From positions 1 to 64,000 of the forward strand of contig NZ_JAVRHT010000011.1 of the NCBI RefSeq assembly GCF_031846415.1: 64,000 nucleotides of DNA. The letters run 5' to 3'. The position numbers and the translations under genes are program-made. This document shows, piece after piece, positions 21,377 to 30,941 of this stretch (the first letter of the stretch is position 1; every line of letters starts with the position of its first letter). The stretch is from Rubrivirga litoralis. Lineage in GTDB: Bacteria; Bacteroidota; Rhodothermia; Rhodothermales; Rubricoccaceae. The notes beneath the pieces were generated by a model. That model was not told where the DNA came from. It did not search any database and saw only the letters and a program-made list of their open reading frames with translations.

Positions 21377-23245
21377 TTAAGAGGTCGGGCTGTCGGTGGC
21401 GTCGTCGGGCTGCGCCGTGCCGTCGTCGACCGACTTCTCCATCTCCTGCGGGGCGCCGACGGCGATGTCAGGAATCGGAGCGCCGTCGCCCGCGCTGTCG
21501 CCCGAGGTCTGGAACAGGACCTCGTAGTCGTACGGGCCGTGCGTGACGAGCGGGGTCCGGTGGAAGTTGTGGTGGTCCGGCGGGCTCGTCGTGTGCGTCC
21601 ACTCGAGCGTCGCCCCGCCCCACGGGTTGCCCGGCGCCCGGCGCGCCTTTTTGCGGAGCGAGAGCAGGCCGTTGACGAGGACCACGAGGAGGCCTACGCC
21701 CAGCACGTACGACCCGATCGTCGAGAGCTGGTGGAGCGGCTGGAGCCACGGCTGGTCGGGGTAGTCGTAGTACCGACGCGGCATGCCCTGGCTACCCATG
21801 ACGAACTGGATAAAGAACGTCATGTTGAAGCCGATAAACACGAGCAGCGCCGAGACCTTGCCCAGCGTCTCGTTGTAGAGCCGGCCCGTCATCTTTGGCC
21901 ACCAGTAGTGGATGCCGCCGAGGAAGGCAATGACCGTCCCGCCCATCATCACGTAGTGGAAGTGGGCAACCACGAAGTAGGTGTCGTGGAGGTGGATGTC
22001 GACGGCCAGCGCCCCGACCATGATGCCCGTAACGCCGCCGATCGTAAACAGGAACAGGAACGAGAGCGCGTAGAGCATCGGCGTCTGGAGCCAGACCGAG
22101 CCCTTGTACATCGTCCAGGTCCAGTTGAAGACCTTGATCCCCGACGGGATGCCGATCAGGAACGTGATGAGGCTGAACACGATGCTCGACACCGGGCTCT
22201 GGCCCGACGTGAACATGTGGTGGCCCCAGACCATGAACCCGAGCAGCGCAATCGCCACCGACGAGAGCGCAACGGCGCGGTAGCCGTAGACGCGCTGCCG
22301 GCTGAACGTGCCCATCAGCTCCGAGATCACCCCGAAGCCGGGGAGGATCATGATGTAGACGGCGGGGTGGCTGTAGAACCAGAAAAAGTGCTGGAACAGG
22401 ACGGGGTCGCCGCCCAGCGCCGGGTCGAAGATGCCGATCCCGAGCGTCCGCTCCAGGACCAGGAGCACGAGCGTGATCCCGATGACCGGCGTCGCGAGGA
22501 TCTGGACGATGGACGTCGCGTAGATCGACCACAGGAAGAGCGGCATCCGGTTCCAGGTCATCCCCGGCGCCCGCATCTTGTGGATCGTCACGATAAAGTT
22601 CAGGCCCGTCAGGATCGACGAGAACCCGAGCACAAAGGCCCCGAGCGCCATCGCGATTACAGCCGTCCCGGTCTCCTTCGAGTACGGCGTGTAGAACGTC
22701 CAGCCCGTGTCCACCCCGCCCGTGGTGATCGAGAGCAGCGCGATGCCCGCGCCGAGCACGTAGATGTAGAGGCTGAGCAGGTTCAGGCGCGGGAACGCCA
22801 CGTCCTTCGCGCCCACCATGATGGGGAGCAGGAAGTTGCCCATCGTCGCCGGGATCGACGGGATGATGAACAGGAACACCATGATCAGCCCGTGCATGGT
22901 GAACACCCGGTTGTAGGTGTCCGGTCCCATGATGTTGCCGCCGACGACCGCCCCGCCCGCATCGTAGCTGTTGACGAAGAACAGCTCCGTACGGATGCCG
23001 AGCGCGAGGAGCCCGGCAACCGTAAAGAAGAAGCTGACCGCGACCAGGTACATGATCCCGATCCGCTTGTGGTCGACGGTCAGCGCCCACGACTTGACCC
23101 ACGCCCACGCACGCGCTAGGCCCTGCACGTCATCGGGCGGACGGGGCTCGTGGAGGTAGTTGTGGACCGGCTCGTGGCCGACCGGGTATGCCCGGCCCTC
23201 ACGCGGCGCGCGGGCGGGGGCGGGGCTCTTCGTGATCGTCGCCAT
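21377..23245 (-). CDS. ctaD: Cytochrome c oxidase subunit I, A2 type
   Basis: The protein has 622 residues with twelve or more helices. It holds heme a and the heme a3-CuB centre that reduces oxygen. Visible ligands include H in FTMHGLIMVF, the YSHPAVY motif with the CuB His and the cross-linked Tyr position, the HH pair in VWGHHMFTSG, and HFHYVMMGG near the end. YS before HP in place of the Glu of A1 oxidases is the mark of A2 enzymes such as that of Rhodothermus marinus. It follows ctaC, separated by a perfect 22-bp palindrome, and precedes ctaE. Confidence 0.97.
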   Translation of the reverse strand: MATITKSPAPARAPREGRAYPVGHEPVHNYLHEPRPPDDVQGLARAWAWVKSWALTVDHKRIGIMYLVAVSFFFTVAGLLALGIRTELFFVNSYDAGGAVVGGNIMGPDTYNRVFTMHGLIMVFLFIIPSIPATMGNFLLPIMVGAKDVAFPRLNLLSLYIYVLGAGIALLSITTGGVDTGWTFYTPYSKETGTAVIAMALGAFVLGFSSILTGLNFIVTIHKMRAPGMTWNRMPLFLWSIYATSIVQILATPVIGITLVLLVLERTLGIGIFDPALGGDPVLFQHFFWFYSHPAVYIMILPGFGVISELMGTFSRQRVYGYRAVALSSVAIALLGFMVWGHHMFTSGQSPVSSIVFSLITFLIGIPSGIKVFNWTWTMYKGSVWLQTPMLYALSFLFLFTIGGVTGIMVGALAVDIHLHDTYFVVAHFHYVMMGGTVIAFLGGIHYWWPKMTGRLYNETLGKVSALLVFIGFNMTFFIQFVMGSQGMPRRYYDYPDQPWLQPLHQLSTIGSYVLGVGLLVVLVNGLLSLRKKARRAPGNPWGGATLEWTHTTSPPDHHNFHRTPLVTHGPYDYEVLFQTSGDSAGDGAPIPDIAVGAPQEMEKSVDDGTAQPDDATDSPTS

Positions 23246-23323
23246 CGGTTCGGGGGCGGGGTGGGGCCGGACGAGCGGACGTCGGGCAGAGGGGGATGTT
23301 CGGGCGGGGGACCTTTTCAGGAA

Positions 23324-23345
23324 CCGCCCCGCCCGGGCGGGGCGG
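23324..23345. repeat. Perfect 22-bp palindrome formed by two 11-mers
   Basis: CCGCCCCGCCC is joined directly to GGGCGGGGCGG. It lies five bases after the ctaC stop inside the oxidase operon. It is the cleanest example of the chromosome-wide 11-mer as an inverted pair and would fold as a strong hairpin, perhaps protecting or ending the upstream mRNA. Confidence 0.9.
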
Positions 23346-23350
23346 CCCGC

Positions 23351-24508
23351 TTACTCGAGGACCTCCTCGCGGGCCGGGCCGTCGACGGGGTCGGCCACGG
23401 GGACGCCGGGGTCGCCCATGCCGCCTTCGGGCGCCTGACCGGCGAGGCTGTCCTCGATGCCTGCGTCGGTCGGGAGCGTGGTGTCGGCCGGGGTCGCCGC
23501 TCCGCTCAGGACGCGAATGTACGCGGCGACGCCGGCGATCTGCTGGTCGTTGAGAACGCCGTCGTAGGACGGCATGTTGGCGTTCTCGAAGCCCGGGGCG
23601 ATGTACGCCTGCGGGTAGAGGATGGAGTTCGCAATGTAGACGTCGTCGACCACGCCTTCGGCGCTTCCGGGTCGGGGCTCCCCCCAGATTCCCTCCCACG
23701 ACGGACCGACGCCGGGCGTCCCATCGACGGAATGGCAGGCGTTGCACCCGCGGGCGACGTAGACCGACGCGCCCAGGTCGGCCGGGGCCATCGCCGGCGG
23801 CTGCTCGCCCGGCAGGTACCCGTTGGCGACGTAGGCGTAATAGTCGCCCCGGCTGACGACGCGGATCCTGGCCCCCATGTTCGAGTGGGACGTCCCACAG
23901 TACTCGGTGCAGAGGATCTGGTAGACGCCCTCGCGCGGCGCCTCGAACCAGACGTAGGCAAAGCGGTTGGGGAGCACGTCGTGCTTGATCCGGAACTCGG
24001 GGACGTAGAAGCTGTGGAGCACGTCCTGGCTCGTCATCTCGAGCCGGACCGGCTGGTTGACCGGGACCACGAGTTCGGTCGCGTTCGTGCCGTTGGCGTA
24101 CTCGAACGACCAGTTCCACTTTTGGGCCTTCACGTTCACCGTGATCGCGTTCGACGGCGGGATCGCCGTGCCAACGTAGGCCCGGAACCCCCAGAAAAAG
24201 ACGCCGAGGACCAGGATCGTCGGGATCACGATCCAGGACACCTCAAGCCACTTGTTCTCGTGGGTCTCCTGCGGCCGGTCGGCGTGGCTCGTCCGCCGGT
24301 ACTTCCGCACGAAGTACACCATCGCCGCGGCCACGAACAGCGTCAGGATGATGCTGCTGATCATGATAAAGTTGAACAGCGCGTCGATCTGGGGCGCCGT
24401 CGTGGACTCGGCCGGCGGCAGCCACAGCCCATTCCGGCCCGTCCAGAACGCCTGGCGGGTGGCTTCGATCACGCCGGCCGAGTCGGCCGCGGGGGTCTGC
24501 ATCATCAT
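23351..24508 (-). CDS. ctaC: Cytochrome c oxidase subunit II with fused cytochrome c (caa3)
   Basis: The protein has 385 residues. Two helices (about 43-67 and 92-112) anchor it. The CuA domain has H165 and CTEYCGTSHSNM with C200, E202, C204, H208 and M211, all ligands present. A fused cytochrome c follows with CNACH (255-259) and a distal Met in NANMPSY. It takes electrons from complex III-like ACIII or soluble cytochrome c and passes them to subunit I. The acidic last 55 residues are extra. Its ATG overlaps the stop of the Sco gene (ATGA), so the two are translationally coupled. Confidence 0.97.
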   Translation of the reverse strand: MMMQTPAADSAGVIEATRQAFWTGRNGLWLPPAESTTAPQIDALFNFIMISSIILTLFVAAAMVYFVRKYRRTSHADRPQETHENKWLEVSWIVIPTILVLGVFFWGFRAYVGTAIPPSNAITVNVKAQKWNWSFEYANGTNATELVVPVNQPVRLEMTSQDVLHSFYVPEFRIKHDVLPNRFAYVWFEAPREGVYQILCTEYCGTSHSNMGARIRVVSRGDYYAYVANGYLPGEQPPAMAPADLGASVYVARGCNACHSVDGTPGVGPSWEGIWGEPRPGSAEGVVDDVYIANSILYPQAYIAPGFENANMPSYDGVLNDQQIAGVAAYIRVLSGAATPADTTLPTDAGIEDSLAGQAPEGGMGDPGVPVADPVDGPAREEVLE

Positions 24509-25461
24509 GAGGGAAAGGTCGTGCCGGGGTGCGTCAACGGCGGGTCACCGGGCGGGGTGGAGGACACCCCGCCCCACCGCTCAGCGGTGCTGCGGCCCTC
24601 GCGGCGCCAGAACACGAACAGCATGGCGCCGAACACGAGGAGCAGGAGCGCCCCGCCGATCTTGGTCGCCGTCAGAACGGCGAGGGAGTACGACTGCGCG
24701 TCGTGGTCGTACTGGAAACACGTTAAGAGAAACCGGTCGAGCGTCGAGCCGACCGTGCCCTGCCCCGCTTCGGTAATCGCGAGGTTGACGTCGAACGGGG
24801 CATAGTCGAGGCCGTAGAGGTAGCGCGTGATCTTGCCGTTGGGGCTGAGGAACATGACGGACGCGGCGTGCGCGTACTCCCCCGTCTTCGCGTCGAGCCC
24901 GTAGCGGAACCCGACGGCCTCAGCCAGCCGCTCCACGTTCGCCTCGGTCTCCGGCGTGACCGTCCAGAAGTGGAGGGCGCGCTCGGCGGCCGGGTCGTCG
25001 ATCTGGCGCACGTAGCGGGCCTTGGCCTCGGCCGCCTTTTGCGGCGTGTCGTTGGGGTCGATGGAGACGGCCAGCACCTCGTAGTCCTGCCCCAGCGTCG
25101 CCTTCGCCTCGCTCACGGCGTCGGCCACGCCGTCGAGGACGAGGCTGCACAGCATGGGGCAGTTGTGGTAGACGAACGCCAGCAGGACCGGCCGCTCGCC
25201 ATCGAGGAGCGATGAGAGCGCGACCGGCCGCCCCGCCTCATCAACGAACTGGAGGTCGGTGGGGACCGTCGCACCCAGGTTTTCGTCGATCCCGTATTGC
25301 CCGACGAGCCGGTTGGGGACCGCCCCCTGCCCCGCCTGCCCGTCGAGCGGGACAAAGTCCGATGTCGTCGTTACCTGCGCGGCCGCCGGTTGCACCACCC
25401 CGCCCAGCGCCACAAACGCGGCGGAGACGGCGACAGCGAGCCGGAGGCGACGCAGCGTCAT
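24505..25461 (-). CDS. Sco/SenC copper chaperone for CuA assembly
   Basis: I start at the ATG 25461 (MTLRRLRLAVAVSAAF), giving 318 residues with a signal peptide ending near AAAQ. The copper site is complete: CPMLC at 101-105 and H198 in GEYAHAASVMF, within a thioredoxin fold. A C-terminal helix (LLLLVFGAMLFVFW) then anchors it, which is longer than most Sco proteins and common in Rhodothermota. It delivers copper to the CuA site of CtaC, the next gene, with which it overlaps by four bases. Confidence 0.9.
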   Translation of the reverse strand: MTLRRLRLAVAVSAAFVALGGVVQPAAAQVTTTSDFVPLDGQAGQGAVPNRLVGQYGIDENLGATVPTDLQFVDEAGRPVALSSLLDGERPVLLAFVYHNCPMLCSLVLDGVADAVSEAKATLGQDYEVLAVSIDPNDTPQKAAEAKARYVRQIDDPAAERALHFWTVTPETEANVERLAEAVGFRYGLDAKTGEYAHAASVMFLSPNGKITRYLYGLDYAPFDVNLAITEAGQGTVGSTLDRFLLTCFQYDHDAQSYSLAVLTATKIGGALLLLVFGAMLFVFWRREGRSTAERWGGVSSTPPGDPPLTHPGTTFPS

Positions 25462-25462
25462 G

Positions 25463-26266
25463 CTAATTGCGGTCGAATGGGGCTTCGGCGCCTTCGTCCA
25501 CGCCGACCTCCTCGCCCGTCTCCACACGGAGCTGGAACGGGGTGGTCTCGGCCTCCTGAATTGTGTCAGGCTCCCCGGTCGGGCTGAGCGGGTTGATCCC
25601 GGGCAGGGGTGCCGTGAGCGGGCCGCGGTCGGACGGCACCTGGACGGCGCGGGGCGGGCCGATCGAAATGGGGAGCGTGTTCCACCGCTGGCGCGTGGTC
25701 GGCACCTCGGCGGCGCCCGCGCGCGCGGCCCCGTACTCCGCCGCGACCAAACCCATCGCCTGGCTGATGGGGACGCCGTACGTGCTGCTGTCGGCGCGCT
25801 CGTAGTCGGTCAGCTTGGCGAGCCCCTCGACGCGGACCTGCAGCAGCTCAGGGTATAGGACGACGTTCTCGGCCTCGGCCCCCACCTGCGCCTGGAACGG
25901 AATGACGAACAGGTAGATCAAGCCGACGACCAGCGCGACAATCCCGACGCCGACCGAGATGATGAGCCCGAGGATTTGGCCGGACTCGATTCCCTCCTCC
26001 TCGACGCCCATCTGCTCCAGTAGGGCCTCGGCCTCGGGGTCGCCGTCTGGGGTCGCTTCGTCTTCTGCCTCCACGGCTGCCGTGGGGACCAACTCGCCGT
26101 ACGGGCCGAGCGGCTCGTCGCCCGTCGGGCGCGCTGGCGTGCCAGCGGCCTCGGGGCGGACGCCCTCGTCCTCGGCTGCGGCCGGCTCGCCCCGGTGCGG
26201 GTTGGGCATGGGCGTGCCGGGAAGCTCGTCGGGCTCGTCGTTGGGGAGGCGGGGCGGGTCGTCCAT
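25463..26266 (-). CDS. Membrane-anchored hypothetical protein between actF and Sco genes
   Basis: The protein has 267 residues. The first 90 are acidic and Pro-rich, one helix (IISVGVGIVALVVGLIYLF, about 103-122) crosses the membrane, and the last 140 form a soluble periplasmic part with a WNTLPISIGPPR segment. No family is recognised. It ends one base before the Sco start (TAG-C-ATG), so it is coupled to it, and it sits exactly between ACIII and the oxidase. Supporting the assembly or contact of the two complexes is an inference from position. Confidence 0.7.
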   Translation of the reverse strand: MDDPPRLPNDEPDELPGTPMPNPHRGEPAAAEDEGVRPEAAGTPARPTGDEPLGPYGELVPTAAVEAEDEATPDGDPEAEALLEQMGVEEEGIESGQILGLIISVGVGIVALVVGLIYLFVIPFQAQVGAEAENVVLYPELLQVRVEGLAKLTDYERADSSTYGVPISQAMGLVAAEYGAARAGAAEVPTTRQRWNTLPISIGPPRAVQVPSDRGPLTAPLPGINPLSPTGEPDTIQEAETTPFQLRVETGEEVGVDEGAEAPFDRN

Positions 26267-26399
26267 CGTGGCAGGGTAACGGCCGAGGGGGGCCGATGGT
26301 TTTCAGTATCGATTGAAAGCGCCGTGCAGGTGGGCACCGCCCCGCCCGCACGGCGCCGCTGTTTGAGCGTTGCGCCCCGCCCCGCGACAGACCGCGGAG

Positions 26400-27824
26400 C
26401 TACACGTTCTCGAACCGCAGGGACTCGGCGAAGTAGGGGTCGTTGTACGGCGTGAGCGCGTGGCGCTGCAGGCGGAGGATCGTCACGCCCAGGAAGAGCC
26501 CGAACAGCCCGAGCCACACGAGCATCTCGAAGATGGGGATCGCCGGTGGGATCACGTCAAGGTCCATCACGTCGTCCGGCGTCTCGCCTCGGGCCGGCGT
26601 GGCCGCGTCTGCGGCGTCCGGGTCGAGCACGCCGTCGAGGTCGTTTACCCCGCTCACGGCCTGCGCCGGGAGGAGCTGGACCGCCCCGCCCTCGTCCATC
26701 GCGGGCGGGGTGGCGGCCACCTCCTCGTACTCGGCCTCCATCGCCGGCATCGCGACCCACCACAAGTCGACCCAGTGCATGACCAGGAGCCAGACGGCCA
26801 TGACGGCCAGGACCGGCGCGATCCGCTTGGTGATACGCGGGAGCAGGATCAGGAAGGGGAGGATAAAGTTGAAGATGACGAGCGACCACGCGACCGTCCC
26901 CCACCCGAACGACAGCCGCTTGAGGAACCACACGGTCTCCTCCGGGATGTTGGCGTACCAGTACAGCATGTACTGGCTAAAGGCGATGTACGTCCAGAAC
27001 ACGACGAACGCGAACATGAACTTACCCATGTCCTGGAGGTGCTCGACGGTCACCTCGGGGAGCATCCCCATCTTCTTGAACCAGAGGGCCAGGAACGTGA
27101 TGAGGCAGAGCGCGCCGAGCCAGCCGCCGGCCCAGAAGTAGATCCCGAACATGGTCGAGAACCAGTGGGGGTCGGTCGACATGAGGAAGTCGAACCCGGC
27201 GAACGCCGTCGTGACGGCAGCGAGCGGGATGCCGTAGGCGCTCACCTTGCGGAGCTCGAGCGTCCGGTCCGCGTCGGGGTCAGTGTCGTTGCCGACCGAG
27301 ATCGCGTAGAGCCGGTGCCCGAGCCACGTCCACGCCACGAAGTACAGGACGTAGCGGACGAGGAAGAACGGCATGTTCAGGTACGCCTTCTTCCCCGCGA
27401 TGAGCGCGTCGTAGTACGGGCTCGCCGGGTCGTACAGTTCGGCGTGCGTCCAGTGGAACAGATCGTGGCTGCCCAGGAGGACCGGGATGCCGGCCAGCGC
27501 GAGGAGCGGGAAGTTGGCCGAGAGCGCCTCGGGGATGCGCCGGATGGTCGTCGACCACCGGGCCTTCGTGATGTGCTGGATCATCACGAAGAACAGCGAC
27601 CCCAGCGCGATCGAGACGCAGAACGTCCACGCGACGAGGTAGGAGAAGAGCGCCCGCGACGGGTCGCCGAGCAGGAGCACCAGGAAGATGACCACGCCGA
27701 CCACGCCCACGGCGAGCGGGGCGATCCACGACAGCTGGCCGCCGGTAAAGCGGTGCCGGGGCGGCACGCGGTCGGCCGGGGCGTCGACCGGGTCGAAGAG
27801 GAAGCGGGTCAGGGCGTTCGCCAT
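26400..27824 (-). CDS. actF: Alternative complex III subunit ActF
   Basis: The protein has 474 residues and about ten membrane helices. It is the second quinol-side membrane subunit of ACIII, with no cofactor of its own. Recognisable parts are GGQLSWIAPLAVGVVGV near the start, the W-rich LFHWTHAELYD stretch, and FAFVVFWTYIAFSQYMLYWYANIPEE, which is strongly conserved in ActF. The acidic insert near 365-425 before the last helix is variable. It follows actE by 31 bases and is the last act gene; a 133-base gap separates it from the next gene. Confidence 0.93.
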   Translation of the reverse strand: MANALTRFLFDPVDAPADRVPPRHRFTGGQLSWIAPLAVGVVGVVIFLVLLLGDPSRALFSYLVAWTFCVSIALGSLFFVMIQHITKARWSTTIRRIPEALSANFPLLALAGIPVLLGSHDLFHWTHAELYDPASPYYDALIAGKKAYLNMPFFLVRYVLYFVAWTWLGHRLYAISVGNDTDPDADRTLELRKVSAYGIPLAAVTTAFAGFDFLMSTDPHWFSTMFGIYFWAGGWLGALCLITFLALWFKKMGMLPEVTVEHLQDMGKFMFAFVVFWTYIAFSQYMLYWYANIPEETVWFLKRLSFGWGTVAWSLVIFNFILPFLILLPRITKRIAPVLAVMAVWLLVMHWVDLWWVAMPAMEAEYEEVAATPPAMDEGGAVQLLPAQAVSGVNDLDGVLDPDAADAATPARGETPDDVMDLDVIPPAIPIFEMLVWLGLFGLFLGVTILRLQRHALTPYNDPYFAESLRFENV

Positions 27825-27855
27825 GGGGTCGGAGCCGTCGCGGGGGCGGGGCGGT

Positions 27856-28506
27856 CTAGTTCGAGAGCCGGATGTTCGGGTTGGCCGTCTCCAACCGCTC
27901 GCGCTCGGTGACGGGCACGTCGCCGGCGGTCGCGGCCTGACTCCGCTGGAGGGCGCGGATGTAGGCGACGATGGCCCAGCGGTCGGCGGGGGGGAGCTCG
28001 TGGCCGTAGCTGGGCATCGTGTTGATGCCGTTCTGGATCACGTCGTAGAGGTACCCGTCGGGCCGCTCGCGGAGCGCCTCGGTGTGGTACGACGGCACAG
28101 CGAACCCGTAGCCCAGCCCGCCGTTGCCGACGGCGACGATGCCGCGGCCGTCGCCGGCGAGCCCGTGGCACGGCGTGCAGTAGATGTCGTACCGCTCCTG
28201 GCCGCGCTCGAGGAGCGACGGCGTCACGGGCACGGGGATCTCCTCGACGTAGGAGCCGTCGGCGTTGCGGCCGTAGTAGAACGGCGCGTTCGCGTCGGTC
28301 CGCAGCTCGCCGCGCGCGACCGTCCCGGCGACGGGCGGGCGCATGGCCGCGCCGTCGAGGAAGAACTGGCTGGGCTCCTGCGCCTCGAACCTCTGGGTGT
28401 AGTCCATGTTGAGGTTCGGGTGGATGGGCGGGGCGTCGCTCGTCATCCCGCGGCAGCCCGCGAGGGCGGCGGCGGCGAGCACGAGCAGGCTGAGGCGCGG
28501 GGTCAT
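27856..28506 (-). CDS. actE: Alternative complex III subunit ActE, monoheme cytochrome c lipoprotein
   Basis: The protein has 216 residues with a lipoprotein signal ending LAGC (C18), then the MDYTQRFEAQEPSQFF region typical of ActE, one CTPCH heme site near residue 111, and GVINTMPSYGHELP-like sequence (GINTMPSYGHELP) giving the distal Met. It passes electrons from the ActA hemes to the oxidase. It is located between actD and actF in the standard order. Confidence 0.95.
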   Translation of the reverse strand: MTPRLSLLVLAAAALAGCRGMTSDAPPIHPNLNMDYTQRFEAQEPSQFFLDGAAMRPPVAGTVARGELRTDANAPFYYGRNADGSYVEEIPVPVTPSLLERGQERYDIYCTPCHGLAGDGRGIVAVGNGGLGYGFAVPSYHTEALRERPDGYLYDVIQNGINTMPSYGHELPPADRWAIVAYIRALQRSQAATAGDVPVTERERLETANPNIRLSN

Positions 28507-28569
28507 CGGAAAAACCGGGGCAGGGGGGCGAGGGCGGGGTGGGGGCGGCCGGTGCGGGCCACCCCGCCC

Positions 28570-29250
28570 CTACAGGTCGCCCGTCGTGTGGGGCGGGGTG
28601 ACGGGGACCGGCGCACGGTCCGCGTTGGGGGCGGGCGCCGCCAGGTCCGCCCCGCCCACGAGCGTGGCGCCGTCATGGTCGACGTACTCGACGGCCGTGG
28701 CGCCGAGCCCGAGGAGGTCGTCCGTCGTCCGGTCCTGGGCGAAGGTGCCGTCGGCGGCGGCGACGTGGAGGAAGAACCCGTCGTCGGTGGCCCGGCCGAA
28801 GCGGTCCGAGTAGAACAGCGGGTCGTAGGGGCGGGGCAGCCCGTTCAGCGCGAGCATCGCGCCGACGGCCGTCAGCGCCGAGAACAGAATCGTCAGCTCG
28901 AAGATGATGGGGACCGACGCCTCAAAGGCGTAGAGCGGCTTGTTCGAGATGTTGATCGGGTAGTCGACCTCGCTCGTCCACCACTGGAGGAGCCATCCGA
29001 GGAAGGCTCCGGTGATGCCGCCGAAAAAGACGAGGTACCCGATCTTGGAGACCGGCAGCCCCATCGCCCGGTCCATCCCGTGGATGGGGAACGGGCTGAA
29101 CGTGTCGAGCCGGGTGTAGCCCCGCTCGCGGAGCCCCTTGACGGCGTCGTAGAGGGCGCCGGGGTCGGGAAACTCGGCGAGCAGGCCGACGTGCTGGTTC
29201 GACCGCTCTTCGAGGCGGGCCGCGATGGCGTTCGGGATCGGCAGGCGCAT
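28570..29250 (-). CDS. actD: Alternative complex III subunit ActD (DUF3341)
   Basis: The protein has 226 residues. DUF3341 features are present: LAEFPDPGALYDAVKGLRER near the start, FSPFPIHGMDRAMGL, and two helices (about 72-92 and 105-135) with FELTILFSALTAVGAM. A soluble C-terminal part has the RATDDGFFLHV motif. ActD is a structural membrane subunit with no cofactors. The last 50 residues are a Pro/Ala-rich tail beyond the usual end. It starts 16 bases after actC. Confidence 0.93.
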   Translation of the reverse strand: MRLPIPNAIAARLEERSNQHVGLLAEFPDPGALYDAVKGLRERGYTRLDTFSPFPIHGMDRAMGLPVSKIGYLVFFGGITGAFLGWLLQWWTSEVDYPINISNKPLYAFEASVPIIFELTILFSALTAVGAMLALNGLPRPYDPLFYSDRFGRATDDGFFLHVAAADGTFAQDRTTDDLLGLGATAVEYVDHDGATLVGGADLAAPAPNADRAPVPVTPPHTTGDL

Positions 29251-29266
29251 GGGGGCGGGGCGGGCG

Positions 29267-30847
29267 CTAGGACGGGTCGCGGTCGTGGGCCACGTCGTCG
29301 GGGACGCCGTCGGCGTCGGAGTCGGGAGCGGCCGTCGCGGCGCCCTGGGCGTTCGCGTCGACCTGGTACGGGGCGAGCTCGTGCGCGTCGGCGTGGCCGT
29401 CGCCCGCGTGGTGGTAGAAGTGGGGGTCGGCCTGCGGCATCACGCCCTTCACCTCGGCGATGGCCACCATGGGCACGAACCGGAGGAAGAGGAGGAACAG
29501 CGTGAAGAAGAGTCCGAACGTCCCCACGTACATCAGGATGTCCCAGATCGTCGGGCTGTAGTAGTCCCACGACGACGGCAGGAAGTCGCGGTGGAGCGAC
29601 GTGACGGTGATCACGAACCGCTCGAACCACATGCCGATGTTGGTCGTGATCGAGATCGCGAACATGATCGGGATCGACCGGCGGAACTTCTTGACCCAGA
29701 AGACCTGGGGGAAGATGAGGTTGCACGCCATCATCGTCCAGTACGCCCAGGCGTACGGCCCGAACGCGCGGTTGGCAAACGCGAACTGCTCGTACTCGAC
29801 CTGGCTGTACCAGGCGATAAAGAACTCCGTGATGTAGGCGAACCCGACCACCGTCCCCGTCACCAGGATGATGATGTTCATCTTCTCCAGGTGATCGATC
29901 GTGATCAGGTTCTTGATGTCGAACACGCTCCGCGCGACGACCATCAGCGTGACCACCATCGCGAAGCCGGAGAAGATGGCGCCGGCGACGAAGTAGGGCG
30001 GGAAGATCGTGGTGTGCCAGCCCGGGACGATCGAGACGGCGAAGTCGAACGACACGACCGAGTGGACCGAGAGCACGAGCGGGGTGGCGAGCCCGGCCAG
30101 GAGGAGGTAGGCCCGCTCGTAGTGGCGCCACGAGCGGTTCGAGCCGGTCCACCCGAGGCTAAAGAAGCCGAGGATGCGGGCGCGGACCATCTTGCCGGCC
30201 CGGGCCGCGCGGTCGCGGATGGTCGCGAGGTCGGGGATGAGGCCGACGTACCAGAACAGGAGCGAGACCGTCCCGTAGATCGAGACCGCGAACACGTCCC
30301 AGAGCAGCGGGCTCTTGAACTGCGGCCACATGGCCATCTGGTTCGGGATCGGGAGCGTGTAGTAGATGACCCACACCCGGCCCACGTGGAACGTGGGGAA
30401 CGTGAGCGCACACGCGACGGCGAAGAGCGTCATCGCCTCGGCCGCCCGGTTGATCGACGTCCGCCAGCGCTGGCGGAACAGGAAGAGCACGGCCGAGATG
30501 AGCGTCCCGGCGTGGCCGATGCCGACCCACCACACGAAGTTGACGATGGCCCAGCCCCAGAAGACCGGGTTCGTGAGCCCCCACACGCCCGGCCCGTTCC
30601 AGACCTGGTAGGCCACGGCGACCGCGAAGATGGCGAGGCCGGTGAGGGCGGCGCCGAACGCGATCCACCACCCGAGCGGCGTCTTTTTCTCGGTGTGCAC
30701 CGAGACCATCTCGGTCACGTCGTGGAACGAGAGGTTGCCGCGGACGAGCGGGGCGTCGGCCAGCGTCTTCGGGGTCCCGTCGGCGTAGACCGGGGCGCCG
30801 TCGCCGCCGGAGCGGCCGTACGCGTTCTTGGAGGTGACGGTGGCCAT
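29267..30847 (-). CDS. actC: Alternative complex III subunit ActC (NrfD-like)
   Basis: The protein has 526 residues and about ten helices of the NrfD/PsrC family. This is the menaquinol-binding membrane subunit of ACIII. Diagnostic parts are WNGPGVWGLTNPVFWGW, FVWWVGIGHAGTLISA, and the HTTIFPPYFVAGAIFSG segment (quinol site region with H-x-D-type residues in QFKSPLLWDVFA). The terminal 50 residues are polar, His- and Asp-rich. It is separated from actB by a 94-base gap that holds a purine/pyrimidine hairpin. Confidence 0.95.
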   Translation of the reverse strand: MATVTSKNAYGRSGGDGAPVYADGTPKTLADAPLVRGNLSFHDVTEMVSVHTEKKTPLGWWIAFGAALTGLAIFAVAVAYQVWNGPGVWGLTNPVFWGWAIVNFVWWVGIGHAGTLISAVLFLFRQRWRTSINRAAEAMTLFAVACALTFPTFHVGRVWVIYYTLPIPNQMAMWPQFKSPLLWDVFAVSIYGTVSLLFWYVGLIPDLATIRDRAARAGKMVRARILGFFSLGWTGSNRSWRHYERAYLLLAGLATPLVLSVHSVVSFDFAVSIVPGWHTTIFPPYFVAGAIFSGFAMVVTLMVVARSVFDIKNLITIDHLEKMNIIILVTGTVVGFAYITEFFIAWYSQVEYEQFAFANRAFGPYAWAYWTMMACNLIFPQVFWVKKFRRSIPIMFAISITTNIGMWFERFVITVTSLHRDFLPSSWDYYSPTIWDILMYVGTFGLFFTLFLLFLRFVPMVAIAEVKGVMPQADPHFYHHAGDGHADAHELAPYQVDANAQGAATAAPDSDADGVPDDVAHDRDPS

Positions 30848-30848
30848 A

Positions 30849-30923
30849 GGGGAGGAGAGGGCGGGGCGGGAAAGAGGGGGAAGAGGCGGTCGGGTCCTTC
30901 TTCTCCCCGTCTCTCCTTCTCGT
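30849..30923. repeat. Purine/pyrimidine imperfect palindrome between actB and actC
   Basis: A GGGGAGGAGAGGG...AAAGAGGGGGAAGAGG arm faces CCTTCTTCTCCCCGTCTCTCC. The pairing is imperfect. It is one of several intercistronic hairpins made of 6-8 nt quasi-repeats in this chromosome and could adjust mRNA stability between actB and actC. Confidence 0.5.
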
Positions 30924-30941
30924 CGGTGGGGGCGGGGCGGT